This document shows positions 27,664-35,754 of a stretch of DNA of 64,000 nucleotides, piece after piece; positions within the stretch are counted from its first letter, which is position 1, and every line of letters begins with the position of its first letter. Both the position numbers and the translations under genes were made by a program. The stretch covers positions 1 to 64,000 of the forward strand of contig JAQWOT010000324.1 of NCBI GenBank assembly GCA_029245725.1, written 5' to 3'. The notes beneath the pieces are model-generated. The model did no database searches and was not told where the DNA came from. It worked only from the letters and a program-made list of their open reading frames with translations. This DNA comes from SAR324 cluster bacterium. GTDB taxonomy: Bacteria; SAR324; NAC60-12.

Positions 27664-28216
27664 ACAAAAAAGATCAGAAGTGGAGATCTACATCTTCTTG
27701 GCAATCAGCCTAGATGGTTTCATTGCTCGAAATAATGGAGAGATCGATTGGCTGGAGAAATTTAATTCCGATGACCCTAATGAGGATTATGGCTTTGGAG
27801 AATTTTTCAAGCGTATGGATTGCTTGGTCATGGGCCGAAAGAGCTTTGAGAAAGTTCTCAGCTTTCAGAAATGGCCTTACACAGGGAAACCTGTTCAGGT
27901 ATTGAGCCAGACTTTGACATCTCTTCCAATTACCATATCTGGTTTCGCGGAGCTTGCACCAAAACTGACTCCGCACGAGCTTTTGGATTATTGGAAGGGA
28001 TTAGGATGGCAGCGTATTTACTTGGATGGAGGAGAAGCAGCAAGATCGTTTCTAGAGTGCGGTTTGGTAAAACAACTTAACCTAACACGTATTCCAATCA
28101 TCTTGGGTACTGGCAAACCACTATTTGGAAATACACTTCCAGAAATCATCCTAAATCACCTCCATACCAGGAGTTTTGATTCAGGATTCGTACAATCAGA
28201 TTATGAGGTAATTTGA
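27644..28216 (+). CDS. RibD C-terminal / dihydrofolate-reductase-like protein
   Basis: 190 residues of the DHFR-fold family typified by YyaP/YwjB: IYIFLAISLDGFIARNNGEIDWL at the N terminus, then DCLVMGRKSFEKVLSF and IYLDGGEAARSFLECGLV, ending in ILGTGKPLFG. These proteins bind NADPH in a Rossmann-like DHFR fold, but the substrate is usually unknown; true DHFR or RibD activity should not be assumed. The listed ATG overlaps the divergent hrpA start; a GTG 36 bases downstream (VEIYIFLAISL) would give a more standard N terminus. The next gene is convergent, 30 bases away. Confidence 0.82.
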   Translation: MAASIDIQKRSEVEIYIFLAISLDGFIARNNGEIDWLEKFNSDDPNEDYGFGEFFKRMDCLVMGRKSFEKVLSFQKWPYTGKPVQVLSQTLTSLPITISGFAELAPKLTPHELLDYWKGLGWQRIYLDGGEAARSFLECGLVKQLNLTRIPIILGTGKPLFGNTLPEIILNHLHTRSFDSGFVQSDYEVI

Positions 28217-28246
28217 ACAATTTGAACTCTGAATTAGAATAATGCC

Positions 28247-30025
28247 CTAAGCAAACAACTCCTCAAGCTCAGCCCATCGATCATAAAGTTGCTGAACTCT
28301 GTCTTCTGCTGCAATCAACTGATTAGAAAGTTCCTGTAGCTTTGCCACATTGTTTAAGTTCTCTGGAGCGTGTAATCGGGCTCCAATCTGGACCACCTCA
28401 CTCTCTGCTTTTTGGATTTTTCCTTCAATCCTTTGCAATTCTTTTCTGCCTTCATAACTAATCTTTTTACCAACTTGTTGATTCTTTTTCTGGTGTTCAG
28501 TTCCTGTGGCTCTCTCTCTCTGGTGCAAATGCCACTGTGCATAATCCGCAAAAAAATCAACGCTTCCATCATCATGTAGACAAATTAGGTAGTCGCTGAG
28601 CCGATCCATCAAATACCTGTCATGGGTAATCAACAAAATCGCTCCAGGAAAATTCACTAGACTCTCTTCCAAAACTTCTAGGGTAGAGATGTCTAAATCA
28701 TTTGTTGGTTCGTCAAGTAGGAGAACATCTGCTGGCTGAAGCATCAGGTTGGCAATCAAAACACGGGCACATTCACCGCCTGAAAGTTGACTGAGGGGAA
28801 GAGTCAGCTTTTCTTTCGGAAAGAGGAACCGGCTTGCCCAGGCTGCCACGTGAATAGGACGTTCCTGATAGATGACAGTATCCCCGGCAGGTGATAGGGC
28901 CTGTTTAAGCGTTTGGTTCAGTGACAGTTGATCACGATGTTGATCAAAGTGCACCACCTTAAGATTTTCAGCCCAGCGAATTTCCCCCTGATCTGGTCGA
29001 AGCTCTTTCTTCATCAACTTCAGGAGGCTGCTTTTTCCACTACCGTTTTGACCAAGTACGCCCAAGCAGACGCCCGCTGGCAGTGTTAGACTCAATTTTG
29101 AAAAAAGTGGCTTGGATGGGTACCCGAAAGTTACATCACCTAACTCTATCAATTTTCGAGTTTTCCGATTGGACGCATCAAAGTTGACTCCTACCTGACG
29201 GTTTTGTGAGTTGAGCATCCTTAGTTGATCCAACTCTTTTCGTAACACCCCTGCATTTTCAACACGGAAGCGGGCCTTTGTAGTTCTGGCTTTTGGACCT
29301 CTTTTCAACCACTCATCCTCGCGACGCATTTTATTGGCCAGTGTCTCTTGCTGTGCTTTCTGGTTCCGGATGAATTCCTCTTTCCTGTCCTGGAAAACTT
29401 CGTATGGACCATCAATCCTGAGAAAGCCTGAAGGATAGCTCTTATTCAGTTCAATCGTTTGGTTTGTCGTCTGCTGTAAAAATTCTCTATCATGGCTCAC
29501 CAAGACGAAGGCGAAGGCTGCCTGCCTTAACAGATCTTCCAGCCAAAGGACTCCCTCCAGATCAAGATGATTTGTTGGTTCGTCCAACAGCAACATATCT
29601 GGCTGTTGAATTAATACTTGGCCAAGTGCAACTCGTTTTCTCCAACCGCCAGACAGTTCTCCAACAGGGATTTGCGAATCAATGACACCAAGCGTTCTTA
29701 AAATTTCTTGTACTCTGAAAGGTCGCTCTGAAGCACTGACATGCTGGGGAATTTTCTCTTCCAAACATTCTTGAACCGTAGCTGAATTCGAGAAGGCTTC
29801 CGTTTGTGCAAGATAGGTCATCTCACATTGTCTATTTCTAGAAAGAACTCCGTCATCTGGTTCTTCCATACCTGCAAGAATCTTCAAAAGCGTAGACTTA
29901 CCCGAACCATTTGGGCCAATTAGCCCAACTTTTTCATTTGTGTTAAAACCAAAGCTCAACCCCTGAAAAAGGGGCAGTAATCCGTATGACTTGGTCAAGC
30001 CTTGGACGCTGACTAGAATGCTCAT
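28247..30025 (-). CDS. ABC-F family ATPase, Uup-like
   Basis: 592 residues with two ABC domains in one chain and no membrane part. Domain 1: Walker A GPNGSGKST (about 38), signature LSGGWRKRV, LLLDEPTNHLDLEG. The linker about 230-290 is charged and helical. Domain 2: GQNGSGKSS (about 325), LSGGECARV, LLLDEPTNDLDIST. The C terminus after about 515 is a coiled coil (RKELQRIEGKIQKAESEV), as in Uup. ABC-F proteins act on the ribosome as translation factors; Uup is also linked to DNA branch handling. A 50-base gap with an inverted repeat separates it from the upstream small gene. Confidence 0.92.
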   Translation of the reverse strand: MSILVSVQGLTKSYGLLPLFQGLSFGFNTNEKVGLIGPNGSGKSTLLKILAGMEEPDDGVLSRNRQCEMTYLAQTEAFSNSATVQECLEEKIPQHVSASERPFRVQEILRTLGVIDSQIPVGELSGGWRKRVALGQVLIQQPDMLLLDEPTNHLDLEGVLWLEDLLRQAAFAFVLVSHDREFLQQTTNQTIELNKSYPSGFLRIDGPYEVFQDRKEEFIRNQKAQQETLANKMRREDEWLKRGPKARTTKARFRVENAGVLRKELDQLRMLNSQNRQVGVNFDASNRKTRKLIELGDVTFGYPSKPLFSKLSLTLPAGVCLGVLGQNGSGKSSLLKLMKKELRPDQGEIRWAENLKVVHFDQHRDQLSLNQTLKQALSPAGDTVIYQERPIHVAAWASRFLFPKEKLTLPLSQLSGGECARVLIANLMLQPADVLLLDEPTNDLDISTLEVLEESLVNFPGAILLITHDRYLMDRLSDYLICLHDDGSVDFFADYAQWHLHQRERATGTEHQKKNQQVGKKISYEGRKELQRIEGKIQKAESEVVQIGARLHAPENLNNVAKLQELSNQLIAAEDRVQQLYDRWAELEELFA

Positions 30026-30047
30026 TTTAAGGTGTTAGAAGAGAAGA

Positions 30048-30069
30048 CTTGGTTACAAATTAAACCAAG
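30048..30069 (-). terminator. Inverted repeat ahead of the ABC-F gene
   Basis: CTTGGTT (30048-54) and AACCAAG (30063-69) form a 7-bp stem with an 8-base loop. On the minus strand it is followed by TCTTCTCTTCT, a pyrimidine-rich run. It could end the upstream run (30.1-35.6 kb) or act as leader structure for the ABC-F gene. Weak evidence. Confidence 0.3.
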
Positions 30070-30074
30070 CAAAG

Positions 30075-30272
30075 TTAGAGATATTGAGAAAAGAGCCCAC
30101 TTCCTTTGTTGGTCCAGAGGGATTTTTTGCGCTTCCCAATCATGGGGATATTAATTTTGCCGAACCCCACATCCAAGGTGTAACTTACATTCAGTCCATT
30201 TTTGGATGTGCTGACACTCAAACCGTTCTTATGAGCCTTAAGGACTCTATAAGAAAATCCTATATCTTTCAA
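30075..30272 (-). CDS. Small DUF4236-like protein
   Basis: 65 residues from a TTG directly following the stop of the preceding gene, with GAGGAAT as ribosome site. The pattern GLSVSTSKNGLNVSYTLD, then a glycine-spaced beta stretch and a final KGSGLFSQYL, resembles the short DUF4236 proteins (beta-rich, function unknown). Translation is probably coupled to the gene before it. The identification rests on glycine and serine spacing by eye only. Confidence 0.45.
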   Translation of the reverse strand: MKDIGFSYRVLKAHKNGLSVSTSKNGLNVSYTLDVGFGKINIPMIGKRKKSLWTNKGSGLFSQYL

Positions 30273-30578
30273 TTATTCCTCGTCAATCTCTTCCTTGCCA
30301 AAGGTCAAAACCTTGGTGGAAAAGGCTACTGTTATTTCAAAATTTTCGTCATTAATTGTGGTCATTTCCACGAGTTCATCGTCGATTTTTGCAATCAGTT
30401 CTTCTGTCTCAGATTCAGACAAAGCTTGCTCCATTACCACCAACCCATTGACCAAACCGTAAAGCGAGTAATGAATATCTACCCTTCCTACCGGGCCTTT
30501 TTCAACTTGGTCACTAATGAAGATACCATAGATTTCCGAATGCGGAGTGCGCATATATCTGTGAAATTGAAATACCAT
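30273..30578 (-). CDS. Hypothetical acidic protein
   Basis: 101 residues from the ATG at 30578 (MVFQFHRYMRTPHSEIYGIF); the frame stays open further upstream but there it overlaps the end of the FGE-like gene, so the internal start, 22 bases after that gene's stop, is preferred. The chain is acidic, with SESETEELIAKIDDELVEM forming a helix. No motif recognised. The antisense frame of 180 codons here is Phe/Cys/His-rich and looks like a shadow. Sits between the FGE-like and DUF4236-like genes in one run. Confidence 0.55.
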   Translation of the reverse strand: MVFQFHRYMRTPHSEIYGIFISDQVEKGPVGRVDIHYSLYGLVNGLVVMEQALSESETEELIAKIDDELVEMTTINDENFEITVAFSTKVLTFGKEEIDEE

Positions 30579-30600
30579 TTTTCTCAGAAAATTTTGATCG

Positions 30601-32271
30601 TCAGTAATGTTTTCGAACAAGTCTGAGACCGAATCGATCACGACTGCTGCGAGGCTGTTGGCGAGCACTGCATCGGATGTGCTTCGTTTCGGTAACTGGA
30701 AGTAGATTGACAACACCACCTCCCCTTATCACATTACCTCTTCCTTTCTGGGAAAGAGGATTGAGTTCAGGCAGATCACGATAACTTTTTTGATATTTAT
30801 CTGCAGTCCACTCCGCCACATTTCCACTGAAATCAAACAAACCAAAACTATTTGGTGGATAACTTCCGACAGCTTGGATTGGCACGTTGGAGTAAGCAGA
30901 AGCTTTTTCAGAAATTTCATCTTCACCATTCCCAAATCGAACTTTTCTTCCTCCTTCACGGCAGGCATATTCCCACTCAGCTTCTGTAATCAAGCGAAAT
31001 TCTCCACCTGCGCTTTTTTCATTCAATTTATTGAGGAACCGATTAGTCTCTGCGAGAGTTACTTCCACAGGGTATCTTGATGAAGCATTTCGGCTGGCTG
31101 GTTTCCCCATGACTCGTTCCCAGGCTTGCTGGGTAACTTCTGTAGTACTGACCCAATAGGGGTCGAGCACAACATTTCGAACCCATTTTTCATCAGAATT
31201 TCCTTCTCCGAAGATATCACCCATCTCAAATTGTCCCTCTGGAATGAAGTGGTATTCCATTTTGGTCACAGGATCTATCCAAGATGATTTTGAGGGAGTA
31301 CCTTCTGGCTTTGATGGCTTTATCAGGGATGCATGTGAAGAATCTGGATCAACAGCGGTTTTGGAAGTTATCTTTGAATTAGTCTTTGGCGATGTCTTAA
31401 CTTGAAGTCCGCTGTAGGCGACAGGGGCTAACTGGACACTACTAGTCTCAAGGGTTTCACCTTTCCAATTCTGCAACCGATAAGTTAGGACTATCCCTTT
31501 AGCTGTAATTATGTATTCACCACGGAGAATAAATTTTGACTGAGCAGGACGACTGACTTCTCTAAGTTGGCTGGCAAGCCGACTGCGAAAGACTTTGGCT
31601 AACTCTGTGATTTCCTCTGATCCACTAAGTAATGGAGGATAGACATAAACCTTTTCAAGGTCTTTCCATGGATCGGCAAATATCTGAACAGCAACTTCGA
31701 TAGTCTGTGGATTTTGTTGGAGTTGCTTAATTCGATCATTAATTGATGTGACAGTTATTATAAGTTGAGGTAGTTCTGCACCAAGATAGCGCGCAATCAG
31801 TCGCAGCAACTTAAGTTCTTCGAGGACAAGTAGAGCGGCTTTCAAGCTGGGGATCACACGAATTGGATCGCTAATCTTTCCAATCTTCCAAGAATCATCT
31901 AATTCCTTTGTTAGTTCATCAATTCTGACTTCGTAGAGTGGTAGAGAGGTAGCAGCGTCAAGGCTTGCAGTAGCGAAGTAGGTCCCATCTTTTTCAGTGA
32001 TTTCAATCGTGCTACCAAGGAGAGGTAGTTCTGAAGTGACACTCAGCCGTTGGCTTGAAGTTTGGTTGAATTCCTCATTTCGCAGTTCTTGAATTGAATC
32101 AATCTGGCTCTCGACATTAGCAGCTATTCTAAAGGATAGTTCTGCGAGTGCTGCTTGCTGTGCCTCTTCAGAACTTAGACCATCCCCAGTTGCCCGCAGA
32201 GAAACTTGTTGTCCATTGACAACAACTGGGATCATCAAGAACCACCATAACCCAAGAAAGAGTCTGTTCAT
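30601..32271 (-). CDS. Exported LPP20-like plus formylglycine-generating-enzyme-like protein
   Basis: 556 residues with signal peptide (cleavage near VNGQ, about 20). Residues about 22-130 resemble the LPP20/flagellar-assembly-T N-terminal fold (ATGDGLSSEEAQQAALAELS). About 190-290 is a second alpha/beta domain as in penicillin-binding-protein-activator-like lipoproteins (FADPWKDLEKVYVYPPLL, FILRGEYIIT). After a Ser/Lys/Thr linker, about 335-556 is an FGE-sulfatase domain: FIPEGQFEMGDIFGEG, STTEVTQQAWERVMG, LITEAEWEYAC, GLFDFSGNVAEWTAD, GLRLVRK. Most such domains in bacteria are not true formylglycine makers; only one Cys lies in the C-terminal block. Overlaps the upstream gene by 4 bases. 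Confidence 0.82.
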   Translation of the reverse strand: MNRLFLGLWWFLMIPVVVNGQQVSLRATGDGLSSEEAQQAALAELSFRIAANVESQIDSIQELRNEEFNQTSSQRLSVTSELPLLGSTIEITEKDGTYFATASLDAATSLPLYEVRIDELTKELDDSWKIGKISDPIRVIPSLKAALLVLEELKLLRLIARYLGAELPQLIITVTSINDRIKQLQQNPQTIEVAVQIFADPWKDLEKVYVYPPLLSGSEEITELAKVFRSRLASQLREVSRPAQSKFILRGEYIITAKGIVLTYRLQNWKGETLETSSVQLAPVAYSGLQVKTSPKTNSKITSKTAVDPDSSHASLIKPSKPEGTPSKSSWIDPVTKMEYHFIPEGQFEMGDIFGEGNSDEKWVRNVVLDPYWVSTTEVTQQAWERVMGKPASRNASSRYPVEVTLAETNRFLNKLNEKSAGGEFRLITEAEWEYACREGGRKVRFGNGEDEISEKASAYSNVPIQAVGSYPPNSFGLFDFSGNVAEWTADKYQKSYRDLPELNPLSQKGRGNVIRGGGVVNLLPVTETKHIRCSARQQPRSSRDRFGLRLVRKHY

Positions 32272-32753
32272 AAGAGACTTTTAGTGTTTTCTTGGATTTT
32301 CTCACCTAGTTGTTTTGAACCCTCCTTCGTCTTCTCCCACAGTTCTTTCAAAGAATTTCCGACTGCTGAATCGTCCTCACTTTTCTTTTCTGAATCAGAA
32401 AAATTCCACCAAACACTCGAGTTGTCAGGATTTTTCTTGGACTGTTTCAGTTCATCATATTTTTTTGTCGACCATTCCTTAGTGGTTTCCCAGCCATCTT
32501 TTGCTTTTTCTTCTAAATTCTCTCGTAGCGGCTCACTATCATCCCAAAGCTCAACAGATTTTTCACTAATCGCCTCCCTAAGAGGTTCATTATCATCCCA
32601 AGTACTTCGTACAGTTTCACTTACTGTATCGGCAGCATCTTTAGACTTATCCCACAAGTCTATGGCTCCCTCTTTGAGATATTGATCATCGATAGCCCAT
32701 AGAGAAGAATTTGTCAGCAATAGTGAGATGATCAGGATCTTAGCCTTCTTCAT
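32268..32753 (-). CDS. Exported helical repeat protein
   Basis: 161 residues. Signal peptide to about residue 20 (LLLTNSSLWA). The mature chain is highly charged and helical, with an imperfect repeat: STWDDNEPLREAISEKSVEL followed by WDDSEPLRENLEEKAKDGW, and further Trp-spaced units (LWDKSKDAAD, LWEKTKEGSK). It resembles late-embryogenesis-like or apolipoprotein-like amphipathic helices by composition. Function unknown; its place directly before the FGE-like gene (4-base overlap) suggests joint action at the envelope. Confidence 0.7.
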   Translation of the reverse strand: MKKAKILIISLLLTNSSLWAIDDQYLKEGAIDLWDKSKDAADTVSETVRSTWDDNEPLREAISEKSVELWDDSEPLRENLEEKAKDGWETTKEWSTKKYDELKQSKKNPDNSSVWWNFSDSEKKSEDDSAVGNSLKELWEKTKEGSKQLGEKIQENTKSLL

Positions 32754-33012
32754 CTTCCTGACTAGAAACTTTGTTTGCGTGGTAATCTTGCTGCAGTTCC
32801 TTAAATTTCTGACTACCAGTGTCTTTGACTTGCTGCCATAGTGTCATCATCAACTCCTCCACATCAGTATCAGTTGATTTCGCTGTTAGAAAAGCTAAAT
32901 TCTGCAAGATTGCTTCAAGGTAGGCTCGGTTTTCCAGAGTGAGTTGTAGCAAAAGTTGATTTGCCTCATCTTGAGATTCAAAGTTCCAGTTTGGACGAAT
33001 TTTGACACTCAT
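32740..33012 (-). CDS. Hypothetical helical protein
   Basis: 90 residues, soluble, mostly helical (EANQLLLQLTLENRAYLEAI), acidic C terminus. No recognised family. Its end overlaps the start of the exported repeat protein by 14 bases, and it lies 26 bases after hpt on the same strand, so it belongs to the prc-hpt transcription unit. Confidence 0.6.
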   Translation of the reverse strand: MSVKIRPNWNFESQDEANQLLLQLTLENRAYLEAILQNLAFLTAKSTDTDVEELMMTLWQQVKDTGSQKFKELQQDYHANKVSSQEDEEG

Positions 33013-33038
33013 ATAGATGACTTTTTGGAGGGTTAATA

Positions 33039-33572
33039 TCAGTCTAAACAGCGGATGTCAGGCACTTCCCTGTAGCGCTCTGCGTAATCCAAACCGTAGC
33101 CGACAACAAAGCGGTTAGGAATTTCAAAACCAATGTACTTGGGTTCAATCTTAATATCCCTAGGGATCTGCTTAGATAAAAGCGTACAAACTTCGAGGGA
33201 AGCTAAATTTTCTGACCGTAGGTGCCCCAGAATTTTCTGCAGAGTCAACCCGCTGTCGAGGATGTCTTCAACGACTAAAACATTTGCATGTCGTAGATCA
33301 GGCAGTTCAGAAAGTTGCAATTGTCCAGAACTGACCTTCGCATCTTTGTAGCTTGAGGCTCGAATGAATTCGATACGGCAAGGAATCGAAAGTTGTCTTG
33401 CCAGATCTGCACAGAAAAGAAACGAACCTTTGAGAACGACAAGCAGTACCAAAGGTTGATTCTTATAGTCTTGGCTAATTTTACGTCCTAATTCTTCCAC
33501 ACGTTTTCGGATTCGGTCTGCGTCAATCAGAACTGGCAGAGTGTTAGAAGGAAGAAATTCTGTTTCACTCAT
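33039..33572 (-). CDS. hpt: Hypoxanthine phosphoribosyltransferase
   Basis: 177-residue cytoplasmic purine-salvage enzyme joining hypoxanthine or guanine to PRPP. The PRPP-binding block VLVVEDILDSGLTLQKIL is clear; LVVLKGSFLFCADLARQL and the C-terminal FVVGYGLDYAERYREVPDI complete the family pattern. Its ATG overlaps the upstream protease stop as TAATG, so translation is coupled. Hpt is often beside tilS/ftsH; here it follows a periplasmic protease instead. Confidence 0.93.
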   Translation of the reverse strand: MSETEFLPSNTLPVLIDADRIRKRVEELGRKISQDYKNQPLVLLVVLKGSFLFCADLARQLSIPCRIEFIRASSYKDAKVSSGQLQLSELPDLRHANVLVVEDILDSGLTLQKILGHLRSENLASLEVCTLLSKQIPRDIKIEPKYIGFEIPNRFVVGYGLDYAERYREVPDIRCLD

Positions 33573-35605
33573 TAATTCTGAACCTCCACACGTTGCTGCA
33601 ACTGAATATAGTCTTCTAAGATGGCCATGCTTTCCAAAAGATAGGCATCATTCCGAATGGTTGTCTCTTCATTTGAAGCAGTCTCATCCTCGGAATCTTC
33701 TTGTGTGGTATTCTTCATAGTCTTCTGGGCACTGGCCATCTCTTCGTCTCTCTCTTCTTTTCGCTTTGCTGCGTCTTCCTGCATTTTCAAAATACTGGTG
33801 TACTCCAGCGGTTTAACATTGGTCAAAAATTCCTGAACATTCTCTTCAATTTCTTTGAAATCTGTATCCTTGGTAAGTCGCTCATGTGAATACTGCTGCA
33901 ACTCATTAATGTAGCGTCGAATGTTACCGACAGGTGTGTATGAGATTGGTGAGATCGCTTTCCAAGGCAGAGCATTTTCTAAAGTGGATTCCCCAAGATC
34001 ACGAGCATTATTAATCGAAGGTAAGATCATGTCTGTTTCCACACCACGATTTTGTGTGGACCACCCAGAGACCCTATAAAATTGGGCAATGGTCACTTTC
34101 AGAGCCCCATAGCCCTCAGGAAGTTGCACAATGTTTTGTACAGTACCTTTGCCAAATGTAGTACGGTCCCCAACCAAGATTGCTCGTTGGTAGTCATGCA
34201 TTGCTCCCGCTAGGATTTCGGAGGCAGATGCACTGAAGCGATTTAGCATGACCAACAGCGGACCTTCATAAATAGCTTCTTCTCGACTGCGATGGACTGT
34301 AATCCGCGCACCACTGGCCTGACGGACAATGACGATTGGCTTACGTCCGACAAACAAGCCGGCCATCGTGATGGCTTCGTCAAGACCACCACCGCCATTA
34401 TTTCTAAGATCTAAAATCACTCCATCAACCCCATCCCCCTTAAATTGCTCCAAATGAGCGCGAACATCGCGGGATGAACTCTTGTAGTTGTTCGGATTCT
34501 GTCTTCGGTCATTAAAATCAACATAGAACGAAGGTAGTTCAATAACACCTATTTTGTAAGCCGAGGGACTTTCCTCCGAAGATGCGGTCGGTTCAAAAAT
34601 TTCTGCTTTGGCTTCGCCATCCTTCAGAATAATTTTATCACGAACAATCGCAAAATTGAGGTTATCAAATCCGTTTTCATTCTTACGCATAACTTGAAGA
34701 CGAACGGTAGTTCCACGCTGCCCACGGATCAGCTCAACGACATCATTCAAGCGCATATCAATGACGCTTTCGAATGGTTCTGTACCTTGTGCAACAGCAA
34801 TGATCCGATCATCGACAGCCAATTTTCCATGCCGTGCAGCTGCACCACCAGGAATAATTGAGTTCACAACGGTGTAGCCATCTTCCCAGCGCAACACCGC
34901 ACCGATACCATCCAAAGAGAGTTTGATCGAAATATCAAAATTCCTTAGATCCTCCGCAGCCATGTAGGTCGAATGAGGATCATAGGCTCGTGTAAGTGCA
35001 TTTAGATAAAGCGCTATTACATCATCGTCAGTGTACTGAGAATAATCCTTCCAGACTGAGCGAATACGCTTTAATAAGCGGTCCCTGGCCTCTTGATCCG
35101 TATTGCCTGCTAACTTGAGCGTCAGTAGGTCAAACTTTGTTTTCAGCCTCCAAGTCTGTTTCGCTTCGTCTTCATTCTTAGAATAGGGTTCATCTTTCCG
35201 ATCAATTCTCCATTGACCATCTTTTTCGAAGTCAAACTCGTCTTCCAGAAAAGATTCCAGCATCGATTGACGTTGACTAAGCCTGGTTAGGAATCGTGTG
35301 AAGACGTCCATTGCCCAAGTAACATCACCACGCCGAAGCATGTCATCCAAACTGGTCTCTTTAGCTCGAAACTCTTTCACATCGGATTCCAGGAAGTAGT
35401 AATGTCCAGAATCCAAGGAATCTAGGTAGAGCTGAAAAATCCTTTTGGACAATTCATCATTTAAAGGCTCCTGAGCATAGTGCAACGATGTAAATCGCTC
35501 CACAATCCCTCGAACAACCGCCTGATTGAGCTTGTCTTCCTCAGCCACTCCGGTATTTCCTCCCAGAAATACAAGAAGCAGCAAGCTAGCTATAAGTTTT
35601 TGCAT
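33572..35605 (-). CDS. prc: Tail-specific (C-terminal processing) protease, S41
   Basis: 677 residues with signal peptide (cleavage near GVAE, about 21). The N-terminal helical region is followed by a PDZ domain (about 225-310; VVNSIIPGGAAARHGKLAVD) and the S41 core: GGGLDEAITMAGLF, catalytic Ser in RFSASASEILAG (about 455) and Lys in TTFGKGTVQN (about 485), the Ser-Lys dyad of Prc/Tsp. A long charged C-terminal part follows, as in E. coli Prc (about 680 residues). In the periplasm Prc trims or degrades proteins by their C termini, including peptidoglycan-enzyme partners. It heads a six- to seven-gene run and is divergent from the Hsp70 gene. Confidence 0.93.
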   Translation of the reverse strand: MQKLIASLLLLVFLGGNTGVAEEDKLNQAVVRGIVERFTSLHYAQEPLNDELSKRIFQLYLDSLDSGHYYFLESDVKEFRAKETSLDDMLRRGDVTWAMDVFTRFLTRLSQRQSMLESFLEDEFDFEKDGQWRIDRKDEPYSKNEDEAKQTWRLKTKFDLLTLKLAGNTDQEARDRLLKRIRSVWKDYSQYTDDDVIALYLNALTRAYDPHSTYMAAEDLRNFDISIKLSLDGIGAVLRWEDGYTVVNSIIPGGAAARHGKLAVDDRIIAVAQGTEPFESVIDMRLNDVVELIRGQRGTTVRLQVMRKNENGFDNLNFAIVRDKIILKDGEAKAEIFEPTASSEESPSAYKIGVIELPSFYVDFNDRRQNPNNYKSSSRDVRAHLEQFKGDGVDGVILDLRNNGGGGLDEAITMAGLFVGRKPIVIVRQASGARITVHRSREEAIYEGPLLVMLNRFSASASEILAGAMHDYQRAILVGDRTTFGKGTVQNIVQLPEGYGALKVTIAQFYRVSGWSTQNRGVETDMILPSINNARDLGESTLENALPWKAISPISYTPVGNIRRYINELQQYSHERLTKDTDFKEIEENVQEFLTNVKPLEYTSILKMQEDAAKRKEERDEEMASAQKTMKNTTQEDSEDETASNEETTIRNDAYLLESMAILEDYIQLQQRVEVQN

Positions 35606-35754
35606 GTTGATTTGAATTTTAAGCTTTGGTTACTTGAAGAAGATAAATCTTATTCCATGATTGCCCCAAAAGTTCAAACGAATTGCCAGAGTTACCATGG
35701 CCACTAGAGCATCTAAAGATATCATGAGATCAAGCCTCTTTTGAAGAAAACATC

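Noticed and set aside
30084-30626. 180-codon plus-strand frame
   Set aside because: Antisense to two minus-strand genes; rich in Phe, Cys and His, as expected for the complement of an acidic coding sequence.
32284-32685. 133-codon plus-strand Ser/Phe-rich frame
   Set aside because: Mirror image of the Glu/Lys-rich repeat protein on the minus strand; low-complexity shadow.
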